Below are positions 20,816-29,024 of a stretch of DNA of 64,000 nt, in pieces. Location of the stretch: the NCBI RefSeq assembly GCF_004364285.1, contig NZ_SOBE01000001.1, positions 1 to 64,000 of the forward strand, read 5' to 3'. A program made the position numbers and the translations under genes. Origin of the DNA: Frigoribacterium sp. PhB116. Lineage in GTDB: Bacteria > Actinomycetota > Actinomycetes > Actinomycetales > Microbacteriaceae. The notes beneath the pieces were generated by a model, which saw only the letters and a list, made by a program, of their open reading frames with translations, ran no database searches and had not been told where the DNA came from. Every line of letters begins with the position of its first letter. The first letter of the stretch is position 1.

Positions 20816-21442
20816 ATGCGGCACGATGGGGTGGTGCGGACGGTGCGAGGCGGGGTGGTCGGGCCCAGGGACGGTGTGGACGCGACCAGCGCCCTCAGCG
20901 ACTCCGCCGACCGGCTGTGGAGGCGCCTCCGGCTGGACAGGATCGCCGGAGGGCGTCAGGCCGAGCACGTCATCCATGAGGACATGCGGGAGCACCCGCG
21001 GACCGTCCGGGCGTTCATGGGCATCCGGTGGCTGCTGCTCGGCGAGACCGTCGTCGGGCTGACCGCGATCTTCATCGCTGCTGTGCTGTGGAGCCGGGGC
21101 GAGCACGTGCCGTGGGCCGTGTGGTTCCGCTCGACCGTCGTGCTCTTCATCACGGCGTCGCTCTACGTCTTCGCCTGGCGGGCTCAGCTCGGCTATTGGT
21201 GGGCGTACTCGCGGCTGAGGCTCTTCAGCCGGATCTTCCCGATCGTGACGCTGATCGTCGCGACGATCCCCGGGCTCTACCCCGGCTGGATGGTCGTCGA
21301 GCAGATCGTGTTCTCGCTGCTGATGATCGGCATCGGCGACCTGCTGACGACGGACCACATGCGGGCGGCGTTCCCGCGACCGGCGGCGTCGGCAGCGTCT
21401 GCAGCGTCTGGGTCGCCGTCCGCCGACGATCACCGCTCCTGA
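20816..21442 (+). CDS. Four-helix integral membrane protein of unknown function
   Basis: The 208-residue product has hydrophobic segments at about 68-88, 102-122, 137-157 and 160-178. A charged N-terminal region and an Ala/Ser-rich C-tail flank them. No family is recognised. The ATG at 20816 has no convincing ribosome-binding site; GTGs at 20831 and 20834 are alternatives that keep all membrane helices. It lies 16 bases after the lipoprotein gene and may belong to the same transcript. Confidence 0.7.
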   Translation: MRHDGVVRTVRGGVVGPRDGVDATSALSDSADRLWRRLRLDRIAGGRQAEHVIHEDMREHPRTVRAFMGIRWLLLGETVVGLTAIFIAAVLWSRGEHVPWAVWFRSTVVLFITASLYVFAWRAQLGYWWAYSRLRLFSRIFPIVTLIVATIPGLYPGWMVVEQIVFSLLMIGIGDLLTTDHMRAAFPRPAASAASAASGSPSADDHRS

Positions 21443-21445
21443 CCA

Positions 21446-21499
21446 GGCGAGTTCATGGGCTGCGGGCGGTCGTGACGGCCCGTGTGCGACGAACTCGCC
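21446..21499. terminator. Long-loop hairpin downstream of the membrane protein gene
   Basis: GGCGAGTTC (21446-21454) is repeated inverted as GAACTCGCC (21491-21499). It lies immediately after the stop at 21442 and upstream of the marR promoter, so it could end transcription. There is no T-run. Confidence 0.45.
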
Positions 21500-21528
21500 C
21501 GTCGGTTCGCCCGACGGAGCGTCGCGCG

Positions 21529-21564
21529 TTGACAGTTAGATAGCTAACAGTTAGAGTCCTGAAC
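21529..21564 (+). promoter_or_regulatory. marR promoter with embedded palindromic operator, leaderless
   Basis: A perfect TTGACA -35 (21529-21534) and a TAGAGT -10 (21552-21557) are separated by 17 bases. The -10 ends 7 bases before ATG 21565, predicting a leaderless mRNA. The spacer holds the inverted repeat GTTAG-ATAG-CTAAC (21535-21548), followed by another GTTAG half-site. A repressor bound there would block RNA polymerase, so autoregulation by the encoded MarR protein is likely. Confidence 0.78.
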
Positions 21565-22008
21565 ATGGATGAACCCGAGGGCATGCGGACCACCCCGCTC
21601 GGACTCGTGCGCTGGATCGCCTGGGCCCAGCGCAAGGGCGGCGAGGACTGGGTGCGCAGCCGCGACCTCACTCCCGAGCAGGCGTTCGTGCTCGGGTACC
21701 TCGTCCAGACCCCCGGGGTCATCCAGCGCGACATCGCCGAGATGACGCGGACGAGCCCGGCGAGCGTGTCGAGCCTCGTCCAGGGCCTGGAGCGCCGCCT
21801 CCTCGTCGAGAGACGCAGCGAGGACGGCGACGAACGCCGTAAGCGCGTCTACGCCACCGCCGCGGGGGCCGAGCTCGTCTCGGGCTTCACCGAGGCGATG
21901 GCCGAGGTCGACGACGCCATCCTCGCGCCGCTCGACGACGACGAGCAGGCCCAGCTGCTCGCCCTGCTCACCACGATCACCGCGCAGCTGGCTCCGCCGC
22001 GCCGGTAA
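21565..22008 (+). CDS. MarR-family transcriptional repressor
   Basis: The 147-residue protein has the MarR winged-helix layout. The recognition region is IQRDIAEMTRTSPASVSSLVQGLERRLLVERR (about residues 53-84), followed by the wing EDGDERRKRVYAT. The dimerisation helices are at both ends. It sits directly in front of a MATE pump gene in the same orientation, a common drug-responsive arrangement. The palindrome in its own promoter is the probable operator. Confidence 0.9.
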   Translation: MDEPEGMRTTPLGLVRWIAWAQRKGGEDWVRSRDLTPEQAFVLGYLVQTPGVIQRDIAEMTRTSPASVSSLVQGLERRLLVERRSEDGDERRKRVYATAAGAELVSGFTEAMAEVDDAILAPLDDDEQAQLLALLTTITAQLAPPRR

Positions 22009-22119
22009 CCGGCGGCGGGGCGCCCTGAGCGGCGCCGCGCCTCCTCCCGTCCGTTCCATCCCCTCGCCGTGCCGGCGTACGTCGGCGCGCGCTCCAGCCT
22101 GCCCCGGAGAGGAGCAGCC

Positions 22120-23628
22120 ATGGACTCCGTCGAGCCCTCGTCCACCACCACCACCACCGGCACCGCCGACACCAACGCCGTCGGCACCGCCGACAGCGCC
22201 GTCATCGACCGGCCCTCCGCACCGGAGAGAGGCACCGACCGTTGGTACCTCTCGGCCGCGCCCGTCCTCCGGGCCCTCGTGCACCTCTGCGTGCCGATGG
22301 CTGCCGCGCTGATCGTCGGCGCGCTCTACAACGTCGTCAACGCCGGGTTCATCGGCTCGCAGCGCGACACCGCGATGCTCGCCGCCGTCACCTTCGGCAC
22401 CCCGCTGCTCGGCCTCGTCATGGCCGTTGGCGGCGTGTTCGGCGTCGGTGGCGGCGCGCTGATCTCGCGGCTGCTCGGCGCCTCGGAGACGAACCCGTCG
22501 AAGGCGGGCGAGATCAAGCACGTCTCCGCGTTCGCGCTCTGGGGCGCGGTCGGGACGGGGGCGGTGCTGGGAGCCGTGGGGCTCCTCCTGCTGCCCCAGC
22601 TCGTCGCCGTACTCGGCGCCGACGAGGCCGCCCGAGCCGAGACGACGAGCTACGTCGCCGTCATGCTCGCCTTCGTGCCGGTGCTCGCGGGCGCGTTCTG
22701 CCTTGAGCAGATCGTCCGCGCCGGGGGAGCGGCCCGCCAGACGATGATCGGCCTGATCGTCTCGACGGTCGCCAACGTGCTGCTCGACGTCGTGTTCATC
22801 CTCGTGCTGCACTGGGGCGTGGCCGGCGCCGCGCTCGGGACGGGGCTCGCGAACGCCGTCGCCGTCGCGTACTTCGCGGTGTGGCTGAGCCGGCACGGCG
22901 AGCATGTCAGCCTGGCTCCGCGCTGGGTCACGCTGGCGCGTCGCGTCACCGGGCCGGTGTTCTCGGTCGGGGCGAGCGAGCTGCTGCAGGCGTCGTTCCT
23001 GATCGTGACGTCGCTCGTGCTGAACCGCCTGGCCGCGGCGTACGGCGACGGGGCGCTCGCCGCCATGGGCGTCGCGGTGCGCATCGCCCAGGTGCCGGAG
23101 TTCCTCGTGATGGGGATCACCCTCGGCGTGCTGCCGCTGCTCGCGTACTCGTTCGGCAAGGGCGACGGGGCTCGTCTGCGGGCCGCGCTCCGCACCTCCG
23201 TCGTGGCGGTCGCGCTGGTGATCGGGGTGTTCGCCGGGGTGGTGTTCGTGTTCCGCGAGGCCGTGTTCGGGGCGTTCTCGGCCGACCCGTCGGTGCTGGC
23301 GATCGGCGTGACGATCCTCACGGCGCAGCTCGTCGCCGCGGTCGCGAACGGGTTCACCGGGCTGCTGACGTCGCTGTTCCAGGCGACGGGGCGCGCCGTG
23401 CCGGCGATCGTGCTGTCGATGGGGCAGGGAGTGCTGTTCATCCCGATCGTGCTCGTCGGCAACGCGGTGTTCGGGCTGGCGGGGATCGTCTGGTCGCTCA
23501 CGGTGAGCGAGGTGCTCGTGCTGGTCGCCGGGGTCGCGATGTGGCTCGTGGTGCGCGGGTCGATCACGCGCGGGGTCGCGGCGAACCACGTTCCGTTCAC
23601 AGAACCACGAAGCAACGCGGTTCTTTGA
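22120..23628 (+). CDS. MATE-family multidrug efflux transporter
   Basis: The 502-residue protein has about 12 hydrophobic segments in two homologous halves. Conserved features include the first-helix region VLRALVHLCVPMAAALIVGALYN split by a polar Asn and VGGVFGVGGGALISRLLGA. It should export cationic drugs in exchange for Na+ or H+. ATG 22120 has GGAGAGGAG upstream. The first 45 residues are Thr/Ala-rich and outside the fold. The C-terminal ten codons read into a GAACC-rich, repeat-like sequence. Confidence 0.92.
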   Translation: MDSVEPSSTTTTTGTADTNAVGTADSAVIDRPSAPERGTDRWYLSAAPVLRALVHLCVPMAAALIVGALYNVVNAGFIGSQRDTAMLAAVTFGTPLLGLVMAVGGVFGVGGGALISRLLGASETNPSKAGEIKHVSAFALWGAVGTGAVLGAVGLLLLPQLVAVLGADEAARAETTSYVAVMLAFVPVLAGAFCLEQIVRAGGAARQTMIGLIVSTVANVLLDVVFILVLHWGVAGAALGTGLANAVAVAYFAVWLSRHGEHVSLAPRWVTLARRVTGPVFSVGASELLQASFLIVTSLVLNRLAAAYGDGALAAMGVAVRIAQVPEFLVMGITLGVLPLLAYSFGKGDGARLRAALRTSVVAVALVIGVFAGVVFVFREAVFGAFSADPSVLAIGVTILTAQLVAAVANGFTGLLTSLFQATGRAVPAIVLSMGQGVLFIPIVLVGNAVFGLAGIVWSLTVSEVLVLVAGVAMWLVVRGSITRGVAANHVPFTEPRSNAVL

Positions 23629-23673
23629 GCGGAACCCGGTTCGTAGCGGCGGCGAACACACCGTCGAGTGAAC

Positions 23674-23720
23674 GGAACACCGCCGAAGTGGGCAGTGCAT
23701 GGTCCACTCGGCGGTGTTCC
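23674..23720. terminator. Bidirectional hairpin between MATE and jetD
   Basis: GGAACACCGCCGAAGTGG (23674-23691) pairs with CCACTCGGCGGTGTTCC (23704-23720), with one bulged base. It lies in the 235-bp gap between two convergent genes, so it can serve both as terminator. Nothing else is seen in that gap. Confidence 0.65.
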
Positions 23721-23863
23721 GGAAGAGGTACGGGCGTCTGCGTCAGCGACTCCTGCGCCTTGGTGCTCTCGCTCGGGGTGCATCGTCCGCTACGAGGTGC
23801 AGGAGGCGCGGCTCGGGGACGCCGGAGGGGTACAGCGGGCATCGAGACCCGTGCGGCCGTGGG

Positions 23864-25009
23864 TCAGGCCGACACCAGGGCGTCGACGGCGAAGCGCCAG
23901 TCGATCCGCTCCTGCTCGAGCCGGAGATCGCCGCCGTCGCGCAGTCGGTGCAGAGCCGTCGATTCCCCGGGCGTCAGCCGGGCGAGCACACCCCGGTGCG
24001 GGCTCGCCTCGTGCCCGATCAGGTCGGCGTGGGCGTCGAGGGTCGCCTCGTCCATCAAGACGGAGCGGACGTCGTCGCAGCCGCGTCGGATGGTGTCGAG
24101 GATCGCGAAGCCGTGGCTGTCGAGATCACCCCAGTACACGATCCGCGACGACTGGATCCACGGCACGGCTGCTAGACGATCCACGGCGTAGCCGCTGCCG
24201 TGCACGACGACCGCACCCGGCAGGTCGGGCATGGCCAGGACCGTCTCGAGGTTCTCGAACACGAAGACGGTCGTGGGCGCGGGCGCCCAGGCGGTGAGGG
24301 TCGCCGCGGGGACGGCGAGGTCTCCGATGCCGGCAGGGCGGAGGCGCGCATCGAGCACGCGCAGCCGGATCAGCGACGGACTCGACGCGAGGCCCAGGGT
24401 GCTCTCGCCCGTCACAGCCCCGACGAAGGCGAACACCAGACGGCGATGCGACTCGATCCACTTCGTGTGGATGCCGTGGATCGGCAGCTGTCGCAGGTAG
24501 AGGCCGGACGTCGGGTTCGCTGCCACCCAGTCGAGCACCCCCAGCAGGAGGTCGAAGTCGAGAGGTCCGAGGTCGAGCAGGCGAGGTGTCTCGGTGCGGA
24601 TGGCGGACGCCAACGCCTCGTCGACTCCGCGTCCGCCCCAGCGCTCGCGGAGGACGTCGGAACGATGGCGCAGCAGCAGCCACTCGCCGGTGGTCCCGGC
24701 CGCTGCGGCGATCGCTTCCGTACCCTCGATCACACACCGGACCGGGACCTGCTGGGTCCCCACGCTCGCCCAGTTCCGTGTCTCCCAGAGCACCTCGGCG
24801 GCGAAGCCGGGATCCCGCCAGGAGCGGGCCCATGCGGGAGCATCGGGGCCCACCCGCAGCGCCGTCGCCTGCGTGGGTGGGTGGAGCGGCACATCGAGGC
24901 GCGGCGAACTCGTCGGGTCCGCCGCCCACGTCCGGGCCTCACGGGCGTACTTCGCCGCGGCGGCCGCACGAAGGTCGGCAGGCCCCAGCATCGACCGTGC
25001 GGCGCTCAC
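23864..25009 (-). CDS. jetD: JetD, Wadjet nuclease subunit (DUF3322/DUF2220)
   Basis: The 381-residue protein carries an N-terminal DUF3322-like region and a C-terminal DUF2220 domain with a Toprim-like core. YWGDLDSHGFAILDTIRR (about residue 290) supplies the acidic metal-binding cluster. In characterised Wadjet systems this subunit cleaves circular DNA after loop extrusion by JetABC. The GTG at 25009 makes a GTGA overlap with the jetC stop and is preferred over a longer frame opening at 25066. Confidence 0.9.
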   Translation of the reverse strand: MSAARSMLGPADLRAAAAAKYAREARTWAADPTSSPRLDVPLHPPTQATALRVGPDAPAWARSWRDPGFAAEVLWETRNWASVGTQQVPVRCVIEGTEAIAAAAGTTGEWLLLRHRSDVLRERWGGRGVDEALASAIRTETPRLLDLGPLDFDLLLGVLDWVAANPTSGLYLRQLPIHGIHTKWIESHRRLVFAFVGAVTGESTLGLASSPSLIRLRVLDARLRPAGIGDLAVPAATLTAWAPAPTTVFVFENLETVLAMPDLPGAVVVHGSGYAVDRLAAVPWIQSSRIVYWGDLDSHGFAILDTIRRGCDDVRSVLMDEATLDAHADLIGHEASPHRGVLARLTPGESTALHRLRDGGDLRLEQERIDWRFAVDALVSA

Positions 25010-28000
25010 GACGGCGCCTCGTCGAACGAGAGGGTCGCCGCGCGCGAGTCCTTGTGGTCCTCGCACGAGACGAGCGAGAGGCCGCCGACGTAGCGCTCGA
25101 GGGTCTGCAGCAGCTTCAAGGGAGTGGCGAGCACCATGTGGAACCCGAACTCGGCGAACACGTCCATGGCCATCCGGGTGAACTCGCTGTCCGCCTTGTC
25201 GAAGGCCTCGTCCAGCACGATGGTGCCGTACGGCGAGACGAGTTCGTCAGCGTCCGTCAGCTGGTACCGCAGCGCGGCGGCGAGGCAGAAGATGACGAGC
25301 TTCTGGCGCTGGCCACCCGAGAGGGCCGCACCGGAGTCGTGCCGGTTCATCTCGGCCCCGTCGGCGTCCTGTTCGACGCCGACGAAGGTGACGTGCTCGC
25401 GGGTGTCGAGGCACCGTTGCCGCCACGCACGGTCGGCATCGGTCCCGAGGCGCTCCATCACCCGCTGCAACAACGCGAAGCGCTTCTCGGCGCCGCGCGC
25501 GTCGTCCTCCTGCCAGGCCCCCGCCGAGATGGCCTGCAGGTCGGACATGAACTCCTTGACCTCGTCGGACCGGCGGTCGCGCACCTGGATCTGCAGGAAC
25601 CGATCGGTGTCGAAGGGCGACCGCAGGAGCGAGGCGTTGACCGGGTCGATCCGCGCGACCACCGCCTGCCGCGCGGTCCTGATCTCGTTGAGCAGCTCGC
25701 CCGTCAGCTGTTGGCTCTGCTGACGGAGCAGGTCGAAGAACCGGCTCTCGTACCGCGGCAGCCCCGACGAGACGATCCGCTGGTGGATCGCGGCGTAGGC
25801 GTCCCGGTCGGTGACCGACTCGGTGACGTCCGCCACCAGCGAGGGCCAGAGGCGACGGAACTCCACGGCCAGGTGCTCGAAGGCGCGGGAGGCGCGGTGC
25901 AGGTCCTCGTCGGCAGCCCGACGATCGGTCGTGAGCTGCTTCTGCACGGCCAGTGCGCTCTCGAACACCTGGTCGCGCCCTCGCGACCGCGACCGGGCAC
26001 GGAACTTCTCCTCGAGGGCGTCGGCCTCGGAGTCGCCGATCGTCCACTGCTGCTCGAGCGGAGCGAGTCTCGCGATGTGCGCCTCCAGCGTGGCGAGCGC
26101 GTCGTCGAGCCGATCGACGACGGCGGCCGTGGCGCGCAGGCGGGACGACGCGTCGCCCTCTCGTCCCGCGGCCTCGTCGGCGAGGCGCTGGGCCGCGGCC
26201 AGGTCGGCGTTGCCCTCCGTCAGCCGGTCGAGCTGGGCCGCCTCGGCGTCGGCCGCAGCGCGCGCGGCGTCGACGTCGAGCGCCGACCACGGGACCGCGT
26301 CCAACGCCGCCAGGGCGGCGATGCGCCGCTCGGCGGCCCGGCGTTCGACGGTGAGCCGCTCGAGCGCGGCGTTCGCGTGCTCGAGGGTCTCCTGTTGTGC
26401 TCGGCGGTCGGCAAGGAGGGCGTCGAGCTTGGCCGAGTTGTCGGAGCCCAGCATCCACTCGCGGCGATCGTCGAGCCCGTGGCGGTCGTCCTTCTCGAAG
26501 CGCCGCGGACCGTGCTTGACCTGGCCGGCGCGGGTGACGCCGCGCGCGGTCGCGCGGAGCTCGCGGGCATCGTCGACGCAGTCGTAGTCGAACCGCTCGG
26601 CCAGGCGACGGGCGAGCCATCCTGTCAGAGAGTCGTCGAGACCCGCCACCACGTGGACGCGGTTGACCAGAGAACGAGGGGATCTCACCGCCTGGGGCGG
26701 GTCGGACCCGGCGGGGATGCTCTCGTACACGAGACGCGTGCCGAGGTGCAGCCCGTCGACGACCGCGACGAAGTCGTCGATGTACTCGTCCCGCACGAGG
26801 AGGGTGGGCGCCAGGGGGCGGAGGACGCGCTCGATCGCGCCCGTCCACTCCGCGTGCCGGGGGGCCACGTCGAGGAGCTCGCCGGCGAAGCGGAACGTCT
26901 CCTCTGGCACCCCCATGGCCGACGCGATCGCTGTTCGCGCACGGATGAGAGGGTGGGCGATGTTGGAGCTCCGCCCGCGGACCCCGTCGATCGCGAGGTC
27001 GATCTCGCGGAGCCGCGCGCGGGCTGCCGCGCGGTCGTCGTGCAGAGCCACCTCCGTGTCACGCAGAGTCGACTGCCCCGCCGGGAGGGCGTCCGTGTCG
27101 CGCCGCGCCGTGGTCCGCAGCTGCTCGAACTCCTCGGCGGTCGTCGGCATCTCGACGCCGACGCCGGCGAGCAGGGCCGACTGCCCCCGCCGGAAGTCGG
27201 CCACGCGGTCGGCGGACGCTCGGGCGTGCGCGACGCGCTCGATCTGCGCGTCGAGGTCGGCGCCTCCTGCCTGACGGACACGGAGGCGGGCCGAGTCTGC
27301 CTCGTTCCGGGCTCGCTGCGCGGCGTCGTCGGCGGCCTGCAGGGCAGCGGCGGCACGGACCTGCTCGACCCGTACCCTCTCCCTCTCGCTGCGGTCGATC
27401 TCGAGGAGGCGTCGGTCACGGAAGTCGTCGAGGACCGTCAGCAGTGCGTCGGCCGCGCCCGCCGCCTCCTTCGCCGTCGTGTACTGCTCGGCCGGGAGGC
27501 TCAGCCGCCGGAGATGGTCGGCCTGGCGACGCGCCTCGACGACGAGACGGTGCGCCTCGGCGAGGGAGCCGAACTGATCGACGGCGGTGTCCGCGAGCGT
27601 GAACGTGCGGGGCGTCTCGAGCATGAAGCTGCGGAACAGGTTGTCGAGGCTGCCGAGGTTCTTGGCCGCCTGCGTCTTGTGCAGCAGCTGCAGCGCGTTC
27701 TCGGTGTCGCGTCCGTCGCCGATGCCCAGCAGCTTCGCGAATCGCGCGGCGAAGACGGAGTGCTGGTCGGTGACGGCGGCATCCGGCCAGGCCGCCTTGA
27801 TCTTGCGGGTCTCGATCCCGTTGCGCGCGTGGTCCTCGAAGTCGAGCAGCTCGACGTCGCCGCGGACGATGACGTTCAACTGCTTGACGTCGGCGTTCGC
27901 GGTGCTCCCGCGGCGGACGTGGAACAGACGGAGGAGGTTGACGGCGGGTCGGCCGGGCCCTCCCTCGAAGCGGAGCAGCACGCCGCTCCACGTCGCCCCC

Positions 28001-28383
28001 GCCCGGAGGAACTGGCTGACGCCGTCGCCGGTCTCCTCGTCGGTGTGGCGGCTCCACGCGCCTCGGACGTAGCTGAGCACGCTCCTGTCCTCGGACCTGG
28101 CCGACACCTCCTGCGCCGCGGCGTTGAAGCGGAGCAGCTTCGGCGGGGTCATGACGGTGGAGATCGCATCGAGCAACGACGACTTGCCCGACCCGGAGTG
28201 GCCCGTGATCAGGTGGCCCTTGCGCGCGATGTCGAGGCTGTGCAGACCGGTGAAGGTGCCCCAGTTGACAACATCGAGGCGAGCCAGCCGCCACTGTGCC
28301 GGATGCGGGTCGTCGACGTCGAGCAGCAGGGTCGGTAGCGATGACGACGACGACGACGAGGAGGTGGTGGTGGCGCTGGTCAC
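25006..28383 (-). CDS. jetC: JetC, Wadjet SMC-like ATPase
   Basis: The 1125-residue protein is an SMC/MukB-like motor. Walker A is GHSGSGKSS (residues 61-69), and long Arg/Glu/Ala-rich coiled coils fill about 230-900. The ABC signature ALSGGQRQKLVIF lies near 1020 and Walker B IVLDEAFDKADSEF near 1055. It extrudes plasmid DNA loops in known Wadjets. An N-terminal run of eight Ser comes from a GAC/TCG trinucleotide tract. It overlaps jetB and jetD by 4 bp each, so the subunits are co-translated. Confidence 0.94.
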   Translation of the reverse strand: MTSATTTSSSSSSSSLPTLLLDVDDPHPAQWRLARLDVVNWGTFTGLHSLDIARKGHLITGHSGSGKSSLLDAISTVMTPPKLLRFNAAAQEVSARSEDRSVLSYVRGAWSRHTDEETGDGVSQFLRAGATWSGVLLRFEGGPGRPAVNLLRLFHVRRGSTANADVKQLNVIVRGDVELLDFEDHARNGIETRKIKAAWPDAAVTDQHSVFAARFAKLLGIGDGRDTENALQLLHKTQAAKNLGSLDNLFRSFMLETPRTFTLADTAVDQFGSLAEAHRLVVEARRQADHLRRLSLPAEQYTTAKEAAGAADALLTVLDDFRDRRLLEIDRSERERVRVEQVRAAAALQAADDAAQRARNEADSARLRVRQAGGADLDAQIERVAHARASADRVADFRRGQSALLAGVGVEMPTTAEEFEQLRTTARRDTDALPAGQSTLRDTEVALHDDRAAARARLREIDLAIDGVRGRSSNIAHPLIRARTAIASAMGVPEETFRFAGELLDVAPRHAEWTGAIERVLRPLAPTLLVRDEYIDDFVAVVDGLHLGTRLVYESIPAGSDPPQAVRSPRSLVNRVHVVAGLDDSLTGWLARRLAERFDYDCVDDARELRATARGVTRAGQVKHGPRRFEKDDRHGLDDRREWMLGSDNSAKLDALLADRRAQQETLEHANAALERLTVERRAAERRIAALAALDAVPWSALDVDAARAAADAEAAQLDRLTEGNADLAAAQRLADEAAGREGDASSRLRATAAVVDRLDDALATLEAHIARLAPLEQQWTIGDSEADALEEKFRARSRSRGRDQVFESALAVQKQLTTDRRAADEDLHRASRAFEHLAVEFRRLWPSLVADVTESVTDRDAYAAIHQRIVSSGLPRYESRFFDLLRQQSQQLTGELLNEIRTARQAVVARIDPVNASLLRSPFDTDRFLQIQVRDRRSDEVKEFMSDLQAISAGAWQEDDARGAEKRFALLQRVMERLGTDADRAWRQRCLDTREHVTFVGVEQDADGAEMNRHDSGAALSGGQRQKLVIFCLAAALRYQLTDADELVSPYGTIVLDEAFDKADSEFTRMAMDVFAEFGFHMVLATPLKLLQTLERYVGGLSLVSCEDHKDSRAATLSFDEAPS

Positions 28384-29024
28384 GATCCGCCCCTCTCGGC
28401 GATGCGGCGGTACTCGTCACGGACGGTGGTGATCTCGTCGGGACCGAACACCAGCCGGAGGACGGGGGAGATCTCGACCCGCTCCTCCGACTCGGCGTCG
28501 ACGATGACACCGAACTTCTTCATGTTGCTCCACGAGGCGTTCAGCCTCTTCGTGAAGGCGGCGGGGTCGGCCGCCGCAGCGTCGCGGTAGGGCTCGAGCT
28601 GGTCGTCGACGTCTTCTCGGCCGATGATCACCCGTTCTGAACCGTCGCTGTTCAGCAGCAACTGACGCAACACCAGCAGCATCCCCGTGTCGAGGAAAGT
28701 CAGGGGCGCGCTGCGCACGGTCTTGGGGAACTCGTCCTCACCGTCGACCTGCACGTTCCGCACGAAGGCCACCTCGCCGGCGAGGTCGACGACGAGCTCG
28801 AGGAACAGCTCGTTCAGACGCGTGCGGATCGCGGTCTCGTCCCGCAGCAGCGCGGCCCAGAGCTGCGCATGCCGGCGGAACGACAGGTACGGGCCGCGGA
28901 TGAGCTGCAACAAGGCACGCCGGGACGAGTCGGGGAGGGTGCCGAGGTCGTCGGCCCACAGCGCGTCGTTCCGGGGTGAGGTGTCGATGTCGGCCTGCGG
29001 CTCGACCGGTGTCTCGAAGCTCAT
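28380..29024 (-). CDS. jetB: JetB, Wadjet kite-like subunit (DUF4194)
   Basis: The 214-residue protein matches the DUF4194 size and layout: helical N-terminus (RRALLQLIRGPYLSFRRHAQ), a winged-helix-like middle with LTFLDTGMLLVLRQLLL, and a C-terminal GVIVDAESEERVEISPVLRLVFG strand region. It corresponds to the MukE-like kite subunit that links JetA and JetC. The ATG makes an ATGA overlap with jetA. Confidence 0.92.
   Translation of the reverse strand: MSFETPVEPQADIDTSPRNDALWADDLGTLPDSSRRALLQLIRGPYLSFRRHAQLWAALLRDETAIRTRLNELFLELVVDLAGEVAFVRNVQVDGEDEFPKTVRSAPLTFLDTGMLLVLRQLLLNSDGSERVIIGREDVDDQLEPYRDAAAADPAAFTKRLNASWSNMKKFGVIVDAESEERVEISPVLRLVFGPDEITTVRDEYRRIAERGGS

Noticed and set aside
24586-28338. 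A 1250-codon open frame on the plus strand opposite jetC
   Set aside because: It is a shadow of high-GC coding on the other strand; its residues are His/Arg/Asp/Val-biased and it lacks any domain, while the minus strand has full SMC-like motifs.
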